In this document: in pieces, positions 26,409 through 37,744 of the stretch
Layout of the letters: each line of letters starts with the position of its first letter
How positions within the stretch are numbered: position 1 is the stretch's first letter
Origin: Eonycteris spelaea
Taxonomy: Eukaryota; Chordata; Mammalia; Chiroptera; Pteropodidae
Assembly (NCBI GenBank): GCA_003508835.1
Contig: PUFA01000092.1
Coordinates: forward strand, 7,389,702 to 7,453,701
Length of the DNA: 64,000 nt
Reading direction: 5' to 3'
Made by a program: the position numbers and the translations under genes
The notes under the pieces: generated by a model
What the model was told of the DNA's origin: nothing
The model's database searches: none
Seen by the model: the letters and a program-made list of their open reading frames with translations, nothing else

Positions 26409-26965
26409 TGAAGAGCTGTCATTGTCCTTTTCTCAACTGTTTTATCTAAATTTGTGATTGTTTAGGGTTTTTTTAAGACAACATTTTTGTATATACTAAA
26501 AGGTTAACTAGAATCCAGTCTTCAGTTTCTTAAATGAAATCAAATGTTCCTTTAGTATAGATAACTTGTTGACTTTATTTTATACCATAACTTATTTTAC
26601 TACTGATATTTGACCTGGAAAGTCAATCATGGCAACAGGTGTATACAGGATTGTTTGTTATAAATCACAAAGTTCCTTACCATTTAAACTGTATCACACT
26701 GTTCTACGATGAGCTCTTGTGTTTTATGACATGATGAAGTAAATGATCATTTTGATCACGTTTCTATGCTGTAAAATGTCTTAGCAATACAGTAAATTTT
26801 ACATTGCACTGTTAACTCAGGAAATGGTCATTTATGTCCTTGTTATTACTATTAAAACATGGAATGTGATAACTTACTAAGTGATCCAAACATTTTGTGC
26901 GTGTGCGTGTGTGTGTGCATGTGTGTGGCATTGATACAGAGTAGAATAAAAGTATATTTAAATAC
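26409..26965 (+). other. CYB5R4: CYB5R4 3' UTR
   Basis: AT-rich sequence directly after the stop. Candidate poly(A) signals are ATTAAA near 26,850, AATAAA at 26,945-26,950 and a third AATAAA at about 27,043-27,048. The end chosen here assumes use of the second signal. A GT-rich stretch lies at about 26,898-26,930. Which signal is used cannot be told from sequence. Confidence 0.6.
26945..26950 (+). terminator. Candidate CYB5R4 polyadenylation signal
   Basis: Canonical AATAAA about 540 bp past the stop codon, followed by T-rich sequence. Alternatives are ATTAAA near 26,850 and AATAAA near 27,043. Confidence 0.5.
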
Positions 26966-27065
26966 TTTTTAACCCTTGTCATAGAAATGTTTTTGAATGT
27001 AACAATATTGGGTCAGTGTCTAAGGGAAATTTTTAAAGGCAACAATAAAAGATGTTGGAGATACT

Positions 27066-28190
27066 TCAAACACACAGCTTGCATCAGGTGTAGTAGAGAG
27101 TTTAAGAGAAACTTGACAGCTGTTTTTATTCTTAGCCCAAAGCAAGAGCAGTAGGAAGGATAATGAAAGTGTAGCATCTGGTCCCAAGCTTAAAATAATC
27201 ATTTGTGCTATGGATTGGGTTAAATTTTAATTCTTTTTGAGTCCATGTAGACTAGCTGGGAAAATGAGGAACACTCTCTCCTAAATGGTACTTTCCCTAG
27301 CTGGCTGCTCTCCCTACAGCTGGCAGTTCAGCAGGGAGCCCTTCTAAGCTCTGATGTGTGTGACACTTATTCTCTCTCTGCTGCTGCTGTGTGCAACCTT
27401 CATATGCTTCCCCAGGTTGGGATTCAGCAAAAGGCATTGAGAAAAGTCTTCATGAGCTTTTTATGAGGAAACTATGTTGAATGAATAGGTGGCTATTATG
27501 TAAACAAATAGATTTTTCAATCTTATTCAAGATAGCAGCAGTGTTTTCACAGAAATATGGGGGTTGGAAGAGCCTCCAATTTCCCTGTGATTTTGTAATA
27601 GCTAAATCTTCACTGAATGGATGATATATCGAAAAGGAACACAATATTAACATTCCTCAAATTACAAGCACCCAGTTTGTGAAGCTCCCTGTGTACAAGT
27701 GGCTGGTTGAACACTCATCTTTTCCTGTTTCCTTCTCTTTAGCCAGTTCTACACACATTGTCATCCACCCAGGCAGAGTCTGATCTAGCCATCCTGGGCT
27801 GACAGTGTTTTCTGGTGCCTTACAGCAACATTATCTAGCTTCAAACCTCCCTACAACCTCTTTTTCTCCTCTAAGTGGGATCATGTACTTTCTGGACACA
27901 CCTTTTTTTCATAGTTTATTAGTAATATAGCAATTCTACATTAGCCAACAGCTTTCTAACTTTTCTTACCTTTTTTCCTTTCTTTCCATCCCTTTCTAAT
28001 TATGTCAAGCAAACAAAATCTTTGTTACTCTATCTCTTCCTCTCTTATTGTATTTTAAAGCAATAGAAAACCCATAGGCATCTTCTGGAGTGTTCATTGG
28101 TTCACATGATTTTATCAATATATGTTAATTCTTAAATTGGATGGAGACCAAATTGAGAATCAGTCAGCTAAGTTTCAGTTTATAATATCC
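27066..28190. other. Intergenic stretch without recognised features
   Basis: AT-rich sequence after CYB5R4. No gene-like ORF, RNA gene or repeat was recognised; short ORFs here lack any family resemblance. Confidence 0.6.
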
Positions 28191-29233
28191 ACTTACCTGT
28201 TAGATACCATCTGGATGTTTCACAAGCCCCTCAAACTCAACATTTCCCAAACTATCCTTTTTTATTAAATTTATCAGGGATGACATTGGTTAATGAAATT
28301 ATATAGGTTTCAAGTGTACAATTCAATAATACATCGTATGTGTATTGCGTTGTGTGTTCACCCAAAGTCAAATGTCCTATCATCATATATTTGAACCCCT
28401 TTACCCATGTCTACTTTTCTCAGCTTCCCCTTCCCTCTGGTAACCACTAAGCTGTTGTCTGTGTTTATGAGTTTTTGTTTGTTAGCTTTATTCATTTGTT
28501 ACTTCTCAGTTTTATATCCCACATATGAATAAAATCATATGGTTCTTAACTTTTTCTCTTATTTCGCTTAGCATGATTTTCTCAAGATCCATCCATGTTG
28601 TCGCAAATGGCAGTATTTCATCTTTGGCTGAGTAATATTCCATTGTATAAATGTACCACATCATCTTTATCCAATCATCTGTTAAAGGACAGTTTGGTGT
28701 TTCCATGTCTTGGCCACTGTGAATAATGCTTAAGTGAACACCAAGGTGCATATGTCTTACGGATAAATGGTTTCAAATTTGGAGAGTAGATAGCCAGAAG
28801 AGGGATTGCTGGGTCATATGGTAATTCTAGTCTTAATTTTTTGAGTAACCTCTTTACTGTTTTCCATAATGGCTGTACCAATTTACATTCCCACCAGCAG
28901 TATACGAGGGTTCCTTTTCCCCACAACTTCTATAACACTTTACTTGTCCTGTTGATAATAGTCATTCTAACGGATGTGAGATGGTATCTCATTGTGGTTT
29001 TGATTTGCATTTTCCTAATATCTAGTGAAGTTGAGCATCTTTTCATATATCTGATGCCATTTTTATGTCTTCTCGGGAGAAAAATCTGTTCAGATCCTCT
29101 GCCATTTTTTAATTGGATTGTTTTTTTCTTGTTGAGTTATGTAATTCTCTATGTATTTTAGATATTAGCCCCGTATTGGAGGTGGTGTTTGCAAATATCT
29201 CTCCCACAGGGTGGGTTGCCTCTGTTTTGTTGA

Positions 29234-29264
<31 letters not shown>

Positions 29265-30600
29265 GCAGAGCTTTTTAGTTTGATAAAGTCATATTTATTT
29301 TTGCTTTTACTTCCCTTTGAGATCAACTTCATAAAATCTTTTCTAAATTCCACGTCTGTAAGTTTAGTACCTATGTTTTCTTTATTGTTTCGGGTCGTAT
29401 ATTTAGATATTTGATCCATTTTGAGTTAATTTTGGTGTATGGTGACAGCAATGTAGTTTCATTCTTTTGCATGTGGCTTTCCAGTTTTCCCAGCACATTT
29501 ATTGAAGAGGCTTTCTCTTCTCCATTATATGTTTTTGGCTCCTTTGTCAAAAATTATTTGCCCATATATATGTGGGTTTTTTCTGGGCTCTCAATTCTGT
29601 TCCATTGGTCTGTGTGTCTTTTTCTGCCAATACCATGCTGTTTTGATTGCTCTCCCTTTTGTAGTATAATTCGAAGTCAAGCAGTGTGATGATACCTCCG
29701 GCCTTGTTCTTTTTTCTCGGGATTGCTTTGGCTTTCAAGGTCTTTTGTGATTCCATACAAATCTGATGGTTTTTTTTTTGGGGGGGGGGTTCTATTTCTA
29801 TTTTTTTAAAAATGCCATTTGGATTTTGATGGGGATTGCATTAACTCTATATTGCTTTGGATAAGAAGGCCATTTTTAACTATGGTGATTCTTCTAATGA
29901 ACATGGAACATCTTTCCATTTCTTTGTGCCTTCTTCAATTTATTTTAATGATGCCTTGTAGTTTTCAGTGTATAGGTCCTTCATATGCTTTGTAAAGTTT
30001 ATTCCTAGGTATTTTATTTTTTGCAATTGTGAAAGGAACTGTTATTTTTAAATTTTTTTTCTGAAATTTCATTGTTAGTGTATGGGAATGCAGTAGATTT
30101 TTGTACACTGATTTTGTACACTGCAACTTTACTGTATTTGTTTATCGTTTCTGATAGTTTTTTTTTTTTTTATGGAGTCTTTAGGGTTTTCTATATAGAG
30201 AATTATGTCATCTGCAAAAACTGACAATTTGACTTCTTCATTCCCAGTTTGGATGCCTTTTATTTCTTTCTCTTGCTGGATTGCTCTATCTAGGACTTCC
30301 AATACTATATTGAATAAGAGTGGGGAAAGCGGGCATCCTTTTTTTGTTCCTGGTCTTAGAGGAAAAGTTTTCAGTTTTTCACTGTTAAGTCTAATATTAG
30401 CTGAGAGTTTGTCATATATGGACCTTATTATATCTCCCCAAGTCTATTTCTCCTCTTGAATGCTCTTTAATTCAGTGGTACTACCTTCTTCCTAGCCAGC
30501 CTTTCCTGGAACCATTAGATATCAGTATCTTCCCCTCCAATCTGACTTCTCCATACCAGCTAAACCTGCCCTATGATCCCTCAAATGGATTAGTATATAG
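28190..30600 (+). mobile_element. L2 remnant split by an L1 insertion
   Basis: L2-like phrases lie on either side of the L1: ctcaaactcaacatttccca at about 28,229 on the left, and tctatttctcctcttgaatg followed by aattcagtggtactacc after 30,440 on the right. Read together they follow the order in L2. The L1 therefore landed in a pre-existing L2. Confidence 0.5.
28255..30433 (-). mobile_element. L1, 5'-truncated, with 3' UTR and ORF2 C-terminal part
   Basis: A minus-oriented L1 of about 2.2 kb. The 3' end at left reads, in complement, acttgaaacctatataat, attaaccaatgtcatc and an A-tail. The complement encodes ORF2 C-terminal segments such as PYDPAIPLLAIYSPN and IMLSEIREKVKNHMI in different frames, so ORF2 is inactive. 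A T-run at 29,227-29,248 interrupts it. The reverse-transcriptase core is only partly present at the right end. Confidence 0.85.
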
Positions 30601-30789
30601 CCTGATAATGGTTCTTCCTATTGCAGTCATGATCTCACTGAAACTTATTCTCTATTCCAGTGTGTTCTAGAATGCCTTGGAGAGAAAAATCCTGAATACA
30701 GGCTCAGTCTCCCATTAAATACAGCCATATTCAGTGGGGCACAGATGGGGGTATAGATTATATTCCCATCCACTATGTTTGAGTGAAGA

Positions 30790-31371
30790 ACTCATTCTAT
30801 TGCTACCAGGACAAATTACCACGGTGGTTTAAAACGACATCCATTTATCATCTCCCATTATGTGGCTTAGAAATCTGGGCACAAATGTGCTCGGCTGAAG
30901 AAGGCTTCCCAAGGCGAAAATGAGGTTGTCAGCTGTGCTGGGCATTTCTCCAGAGGCTCTGGGGAAGATTGTGCTTCCAGGCTCACTCAAGTGTTGGCAG
31001 AGTTCAGTTTCTGAGGTTGTAGGCTTGAGCTCCCCATTTCCTTATTAGCTGTCAGCTGGGGACCACATTCCTTCTCAGGCTATGTGGCTCCCTCCAGCAT
31101 TGATAGATCCAGTCCCTCTCATGTTTTAAATGCCTCTCTCTGAACTTCCCTTCAGCTACACCTGTCTTGCCCCAGCTGGAGAAAGTTTATTGCTTTTAAG
31201 AGTTTACATGATTAGGCTGGGCCCACCCAGGTCACCTGGGATGATCTCCAGATCTTAGAATCAGTACTCTTACAGCTGCACAGTCCCTTTTGCCATTTAA
31301 TATAACATATGCAAAGGTTTGCAGGCATTAGAGTGTTGACATCTTAGGGGAGCCATTCTGCTTATCACAGT
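30790..31371 (-). mobile_element. MaLR (MLT1-type) LTR
   Basis: In complement it starts tgtgataagcagaatgg at the right edge, continues with gggcccagcctaatcatgta and ends ...taatttgtcctggtagcaat. These are the start, middle and end landmarks of MLT1-type LTRs. The interior differs from the best-known consensus, so the subfamily was not assigned. No internal coding region is present. Confidence 0.65.
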
Positions 31372-31491
31372 GCAAGGAGAACAGAGAAGCTAGTCCAAGG
31401 TCAGATAATTGTATTTTGTCTATGGGCCCTCGATGTTTACCGTGATGTGATAGAACATGAGAGAAATGTGCTTTCACACTCCAGAATATAG

Positions 31492-31662
31492 GCACATATC
31501 AGAGATATGGCAGTTCAGTTCCAGACCACTGTAATAAAATGAATATCACAATAGAGTGAATCATAATCTTTGCTGGTGGAGGGTCTTGCCTTTGATTTGT
31601 AAAAAATAAAAGCAATACCTGTGAAGCACATGAAGCAATGCACAGTAAAACCAGGGATGTCT
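31492..31662. mobile_element. Tigger-derived non-autonomous DNA element
   Basis: It begins with a degenerate tatcagagatatggcagttc, then ccagaccactgtaataaaat and a gctggtggagggtcttgcct segment, and ends gcacagtaaaaccagggatg. These are the outer parts of Tigger1 joined by a large internal deletion, so it cannot encode a transposase. Confidence 0.7.
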
Positions 31663-32239
31663 GTACTCAACTTCATTACGCTGGCACAGGCTTGCCTACA
31701 GCTTCCTCTGTGGTCCACCTACTCTGCCACATAAACTTGTCCTAGACTAGTTTGGGGCTGTGTCTGTTGATAGCTGCAGACCCTTACCTTTGGGCAGATG
31801 AACCAGACCCTGTTTAGTCTACAATATTTAGAATTGAGGCTAAGAGGCTAAAATGGAAAAGTAAAACCTCAACCTGTTCCAATCTCTTGGTTTCATTCTG
31901 CTTTGGTTTTATTGTGAATTATCTTCATCCAAGAATGCTAATTAGGCAGACCTCAAAGCAGAATGCCAGAGTGATCTAGCTAAATGCAAAAACATGTTTG
32001 TTAGTTTTTCGTGTTCCCTCCCCACCCCACCTCGCCACCCGGTTAAAGTTCTTTTTTGCTGCCTGATCCCCACTCATGGACTGGAGGCCTTCCCTTGGAT
32101 GAAGACTGGGCCCTAGAATGAGTCAATGTTTCTATTCCAGGAGAAACAAGAAGCAAGTGGAGAGGACCTTAGACTGCTGCCCACACCCCTCCACCAAGTG
32201 CTCGGCTCTTACAATGAGGCATCAGTTAGAGAGAAGCTT

Positions 32240-32985
32240 GCTGTTGTCCCTACTCCTGGGACATTCATGTCCAAGTCTTTTCGGGGGCATATTTTCACTT
32301 CTCTTGAAAGAATAACTAGAAGTGAAATTGCTGGGTCCTGTGGTAACTGTACATTTAACTATTTTTAACCCTATTCTGTGTATATTTCTAGGTGTGATGC
32401 ATGCTTTCGAATGTACTGTTTCAAACTTTAGAGGAAATGCTGGAGTTCGTTTTTTACAAACTGGTAGTACTATTTTACATTCTTGCCATCATTATTTGAG
32501 ACTTTCTTATTTCATATCTTCACTAACTATGAATTATTAATCTATCTTTAAAATTTTTAAATTTTTTAAAAAATTATTTATATTAGTTTCAAGTATACAT
32601 ACAGTATATTGGTTAGACATCTATACAGTTCATAAAACGATCCCCCCAATTGCTCCCTCCCTCCCCTGGCCCTCCACCTAGCCATCATATTAATGCTAAC
32701 TGAATTATTAATCTTTTAAAGTCTTAGTGTGTAGTGCTATTTGATTGGGGGTTTAATTTGCATTTGTCTGATGTCCGATGATGTTGAACATGTTATGTGC
32801 TTATTGGCCATTGGTATATTTTCTTTTGTAGGGTGTCTGTTTAAATCTTTTACTATCTGTAAATTAGATTGTTTTTCTTCTTGTTATTGAGTTATAATCA
32901 TTCCATATGCAAGTCCTTTATCAGATAACGTCTTGTGAATATTTTCTTCCATTGTGTGACAGCACATCATATATGTGCTTTCACA
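32240..32985 (-). mobile_element. Old L1 (L1M) fragment interrupted by a younger L1 tail
   Basis: Antisense L1 ORF2 landmarks: gaagtgaaattgctgggtcc at left, ttaatttgcatttgtctgat and gcttattggccattggtata at right. The two halves are co-linear across the insertion at 32,544-32,701. Confidence 0.6.
32544..32701 (-). mobile_element. Short L1 3'-end insertion with target duplication
   Basis: About 158 bp of L1 3' terminus in minus orientation; the complement has tatagatgtctaaccaatat and acttgaaactaatataaat, then a T/A-rich tail. It is bounded by an exact 13-bp repeat, gaattattaatct, at 32,531-32,543 and 32,702-32,714. Confidence 0.85.
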
Positions 32986-32989
32986 GCTA

Positions 32990-34240
32990 TTAGTGTGTAA
33001 GGCACAAATAAACTTAAAGACATAAATCAAACTAAATTTGACCAAAATAAAAACGTAAAACAAATAATAGCAGAGGCGGCATCTGTGAAGTTGATATGTG
33101 AATGACTGGAATCCTAGAAAGAGGACTCTGGTCACAGAGTGGACCGGACATTCTAGAAGAGACAGGCCAGAGAGGCAGGCAGCTAATGACAAGCAGGACC
33201 GTGAGACACCTTCAGTTCTGCCTCAGTGGAAAACACAATAATGAAAGTCATAACTCTAGCCATGAAGGCACATAGGAACAAAGCATTTACATGTTGTAGT
33301 ACATATCATTGGTTGCTTTGTAGCAACTGGAGACTTAAAGGAAAATCTGAAAATGAACTGGCAAATTTCTCAAATTCGAAGAGCTTATGTTCTGACTTCG
33401 GATTTTCTAATTAGCCATTTCAGCCTGTGGTGATTAGAAGAGCGAGGGGAGTGTTTCTATTGAGGTGTTTGTCGAGGCAGCCTGTGTAGACTTCATTACA
33501 ATTCCATTTCCGCTCTTTTAGAACATACTGAGAAAAGCTGTTATTTGTGCTCTTCAATTGCTCTTTGAGTGTGTCTGAGGGAAAAGGCTGCTGACATTTT
33601 CAGTAAAATATATTCAGGTGTTTGTTATGCTAAGAGTTTGTCACTTTCTGAGGAAGTTAATGTTTTATTTAAGAATTGTCACAAGGTAGTTCTCAGAATA
33701 GCCACATTCTTGTGCTGTTTAGGAGAAAACAGAAATCATTATACAGCATGTAGATTTTCATCGTTACCTTTCATATATTGTGTGGTGTTTTTAGATATAA
33801 ATACTTATATTTTTAAATCCTGATTTTATTATTCTAAAGCTTCGGTGAGGTGGGAATTCTGCACACACACACAAAACCATTAGAAGAAAGGACATACTCC
33901 CTCACCCAGGTAGGATGTGGCAAAGGAAATCAAGGGCAGGGTTCCCTGTACTCAGTGTAGTTTTAGGAGGGGCACAACAAACAGTCAAAACTAACCTGTT
34001 GGAGCCTACCTGCTCGCTCAACAACAAAGCCCTGGAATTCTGCCCCCACTGTGCTGACCAGCTATGAAAAAACTAGTTGCCTGGAGACACATCATAGTAA
34101 CTTGGGCAAAAGGAAGGCCTTAAACTTGTGTCCTGAATGAGGTGTTCTGTGAGATGGAGAACAATATTTTTGCGGGAGGTGTTTTCACCTCTCATGTTTC
34201 TCTTTTTTGATCTCTTGGCCCTGAAGTCCCTAAGAAATAA
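32990..34240. other. Intergenic stretch without recognised features
   Basis: No gene, RNA or named repeat was recognised; a short CA run lies at about 33,860-33,872. Confidence 0.5.
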
Positions 34241-34444
34241 CAGCTAATATTTATATAGTGCTTTTCAATTGACAAAGCAACCTTTATGTAGTGCTTTCCA
34301 ATGGACAAAGTGGTTACTGCTAAATGTTTAACGAATGGCTTCCACCATGGCCAATTTCAACGTGAGGTGACTGAACGTGGAGTTGAGGAAGAGATGGCAC
34401 CATTAGCTCTGCCCAGTTGGTAACAGTCTCAGAGAGGGTGTGAA

Positions 34445-34640
34445 CCGGCCACTGTGCATGCTTTCATTCAGCTCCCTCTGTCTAACTCGATGAGACAAGT
34501 ATTAAATACTCTATTTTGTGATGAAGGTTTAAAGAAGCTCAGTAACGAGTCAGAAAGTGGTGGAGCCAGGACTAAAATTGAGTTGGTCAGATTAACGTGC
34601 CCAAGGTCACACAACTGGCCAGAGCTGTTGCAGGAGCCCA
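34445..34640 (-). mobile_element. MIR SINE
   Basis: Antisense MIR with ttgtgatgaaggtttaaaga, then cgtgcccaaggtcacacaac and a gagccagatgttctggtc end. A second MIR-like scrap (atttatatagtgcttttcaa) lies at about 34,250-34,330. Confidence 0.6.
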
Positions 34641-34819
34641 GAGCCAGATGTTCTGGTCAGGAGGCCTCACTTCTGAGGGAGCCCTCTAAGTTTCGTTTTC
34701 TAGGCTATGAAATTAGAAAGCTCTACATTATGGTCAGATCTTTAAACTGTCAGAAGCACTCTTCTTTTATCAATGCTCGTTACAAAATTACTCAGAAGTG
34801 AGACAGAAATAAAATGGCT

Positions 34820-35005
34820 GCTCTAGGAGGGGCAGAAGAGAGAATGTAGAGAAGGTGCTAGGCCCTGCTCTGTACCGGATTCGCTGGGTAGCTTTGGGAA
34901 ATGACTGACCCTCTTAGTGCCCTGGTTTTCTCATATGTACAGTGGAGATGATTGGTGCCTGGCACACAGTAGGGGCTTAATAAATGTGAGCTGTGCATGC
35001 TATCT
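34820..35005 (+). mobile_element. MIR SINE
   Basis: Sense MIR core gctgggtagctttgggaaat, then tgccctggttttctcatat and a ggcacacagtaggggcttaa taaatg end. Confidence 0.7.
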
Positions 35006-35269
35006 CAAAATGTTCTGGGTGTTTATATATTTGATGAAACAAGCTGAGCTTTGCAGGGAAAGCTTATGCATTCTTTATAAGTCCAGAAACCTGGGGAATA
35101 ATTAATTAATGGACAGTTTATGAACCATTGTTCTCTCAAACCAGCTGTTGTTACAGGTTCTTATAAACACGTTTTAGAGTTTTGTTAAATATTAGGATTA
35201 ATATTTGTAGTTGAAGTAAATTCGATGCCAGGGCTTCCTTATTCTTTTAATAAAAACCAAATATTTCAG

Positions 35270-36960
35270 ACACACGAAAAGATAGAAAACATAATGAACC
35301 AAGTATTGCCAACCTAGCTTGAGAAACAAAACATTTAAATATTGCTGAAGACTCCTGAGGACCTTTCCATGATCCCATTTTTCTCTATACCATTCCCAAG
35401 GTTACCATTACTTCCGATTTTTCTGTTTATTTTTCCCATGCTTGTTTTTATACTCTAGTTATATACATAGTCCAAAACAATATCCCATGCAAAGTACAGA
35501 ATTGTTTTCTATGTTTTTAAACTTTATATGAATGATATTGTTTGTGGCCTTCTGCTCTTTCTTTTAATAGCAGGGTTTGGGGATAAATCCATGTTGATAT
35601 GTGCAACACTAGTTCCTTATTAATTATGATTATCATATTCCATTATTGAATAAATATATAAAACTTTAAAAAGTCTTTTGATAAACATTGAATTTTTTTT
35701 CCAATTTTTTTAACATCCCAAAATGGTTAATATTTTTGTACATGTCTCCTTGAGCATGTATGTGAGAATTTTCTCTAGAATTATACCTAGGAGTAGAATT
35801 TCTAGGTCTTTCACTCTTACTAGAGATTTAAAAAAAAAAAAAAAACCTATTTACAAATTTGTCGTCAGTTTACCTGCTTACTATATTAGAGTTCTAATCA
35901 TCTGTATCCTTAAAATGCTTTTTATTATTTGAATTTAGAAATATTCCATATCTAATGGATTGAAATGGTCTCAATGTAACTCTAATTTGCATTTCCCTGA
36001 TGAGTTGGGCATCTACCTCTCTGCTCTCAGATCTTTCCCCTCTTCTGTCCTGGAGGGCGTCCATCTCTGAAAGAACAGTTCCCAGGGTCCCTACCCACTG
36101 GTGTCCGCATAAGGGGAAACGTAGGAGATGGAAGGGGAGAAGCCAGGGTCTCTCTCCCCATCCATTCTGTTTCTGGTGGGGTCTCAGCAGTGCTTTATGT
36201 CCTCCACAGTCCCTGCTCCCATTGTCCGGCCCCCGTCATGGCTGCAACTCTTCTGGAGGCAGCTTCTCCATTTGATGTCCTCTGGGCGATCCCAGGCCTT
36301 AGATTCTGAAAACACTGTGTCTTCTCTTTCCTTTCCAGCCTAGGGGTTCCTGTAGGTATGTCTTGGTTGCCTTACCTGTGGGGTTTACAAAGCCTCTGTA
36401 TTAAATTACTTGTATTGAATGACTGGGTGTGAATATTGTTTTCTAGTCTGAACCCTAGCTGATCTAAATCAAGTATGATTAAGCTTCTTTTTTTTCCTTC
36501 CTCTCTCTTTCCCTTCTTTTTCTTTCCTTTCTTCTTTTGCCATTTTGATTGTATCTTCTGCAAATAAACTGCATGTGTGTCTATTTTTTTAATTGGGTTA
36601 TCTTATTAATTCGTAGGAATTCTTTAAAAATTCTGACTATATATATGAGTTGCAAATGTTTTATCCGGCTGTGGCTTAGATTATTATTTTTAAAGTGAAG
36701 TATTTTAATGCTCAACAATGTTTATTTTAAATGTAATCAAATGTGTCCAGCTTCCCCTTTGTGGCGTGTATTTTTCATATCCCTTAAGAACCTTTTCCTA
36801 CCCAGGAGTCAAAAAGATATGTTACTGTTGTTTTGTTTTTTAACTTTTCTAATTCTGTTTTTCACATTTCACATTCACATCCAGCTTTGTTTTTCACATG
36901 TCAGGTATTTGCTTGACCTGAAGTTCATGTTCACACAAGGTATGATGTTGAGGTCTGGTC
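35270..36960 (-). mobile_element. Old L1/HAL1-type fragment interrupted at 36,010-36,520
   Basis: Antisense LINE landmarks include gataaatccatgttgatatg, tctaatttgcatttccctga and, after the interruption, gccattttgattgtatcttc and a cttattaattcgtagga stretch. The copy is heavily diverged. Confidence 0.5.
36010..36480. mobile_element. Unclassified interspersed element inside the L1/HAL1 copy
   Basis: GC-richer insert that breaks the co-linear LINE. Its right end (cctaggggttcctgtaggta to ctgaaccctagctgatc) resembles a common eutherian repeat ending in a ttcattaaattctctt-type phrase. I could not name the family. Confidence 0.35.
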
Positions 36961-37399
36961 ATTTCTTTCCTTCATGAGGGTAACCCAGCTGTCTAGAACC
37001 AGGGTGCTCTGGAGCTGCCTCATACTAGCTCACGGAAATCCACTGTTACATTCTCAGAAATTTCATTAACTGGTTTTGAACCTGTTGCTAGCTCGTATCA
37101 GCCGTGGTGAGAATATTTATACCACAGAAACAGGCAAATGCTGCAAATGCACTCCCTCTCCAAGCCAGGGAACCAGTTGCTTAACGTACTAGCACACCCC
37201 TCAGAGAACTCCTTATCAAGAACCTTATTGTACACTGCAGTTTTTCAAGCTGAAGATCACAACTCTGCCGTGATTATGAAATCAATCTCGTGGGTTGCAA
37301 TTATGCCGGTTTTAGTTTTCTGTGAAATGGAGCTGAGTAGAAAATACCAGAATGCATGATACATAGTCATTGTAACTATTTTTCTTAAATCAGAGTGGG

Positions 37400-37742
37400 T
37401 AGTTCATAAACAATAGAAATGTATTTCCCACAGTTCTGGAAGCTGGAAGTCCAAGATCAAGGCACCAGCATGGTCACATTCTGATGAAGGCCTCTTCATA
37501 GTTCGTAGACTGACCTGCCTTGCTGCATCCTCACATGGTCACATGGTTGAAAGGGCTGGGGATCCCTCCGGGGCCTTTTTTTATAAGAACACTAACCCCA
37601 TTCATGAGGACTTCACTCTCAGGGCTTAAGCATCTCCCAAAAGTCCCACCTGCTAGTATCACCAGCTTTAGGGGTTAGGATTTCAATGTACTATGAATTG
37701 GGAGGTTAGGAGATAGAGTCACGAACATTTAGACCATAACAG
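37400..37742 (-). mobile_element. MaLR (MST/MLT1-type) LTR
   Basis: Antisense LTR: cccacagttctggaagctgg and aagtccaagatcaaggcacc at left, tttataagaacactaacccc in the middle and catttagaccataac at right, which is the complement of the LTR start. Solo LTR with no internal region. Confidence 0.8.
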
Positions 37743-37744
37743 AG

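Larger units (their letters stand above)
1..27050 (+). other. CYB5R4: CYB5R4 gene body, 3' half (introns, six exons, 3' UTR)
   Basis: The gene enters from the left edge inside an intron and ends with the 3' UTR near 26,965-27,065. Six exons are recognised by protein similarity and exact AG/GT borders, and their phases agree at every junction. Together they encode about 250 residues, roughly residue 272 to the end of a family protein of about 521 residues. The N-terminal cytochrome b5 heme domain and the central CS domain must be encoded upstream of the window. NCB5OR is a soluble, ER-associated flavohemoprotein that transfers electrons from NAD(P)H through FAD to heme, with proposed roles in fatty-acid desaturation and redox homeostasis. 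In human it lies between RIPPLY2 and MRAP2 on 6q14. Confidence 0.93.

Noticed and set aside
28512..29756. Several short minus-strand frames of 60-90 codons
   Set aside because: They are broken pieces of L1 ORF2, not genes.
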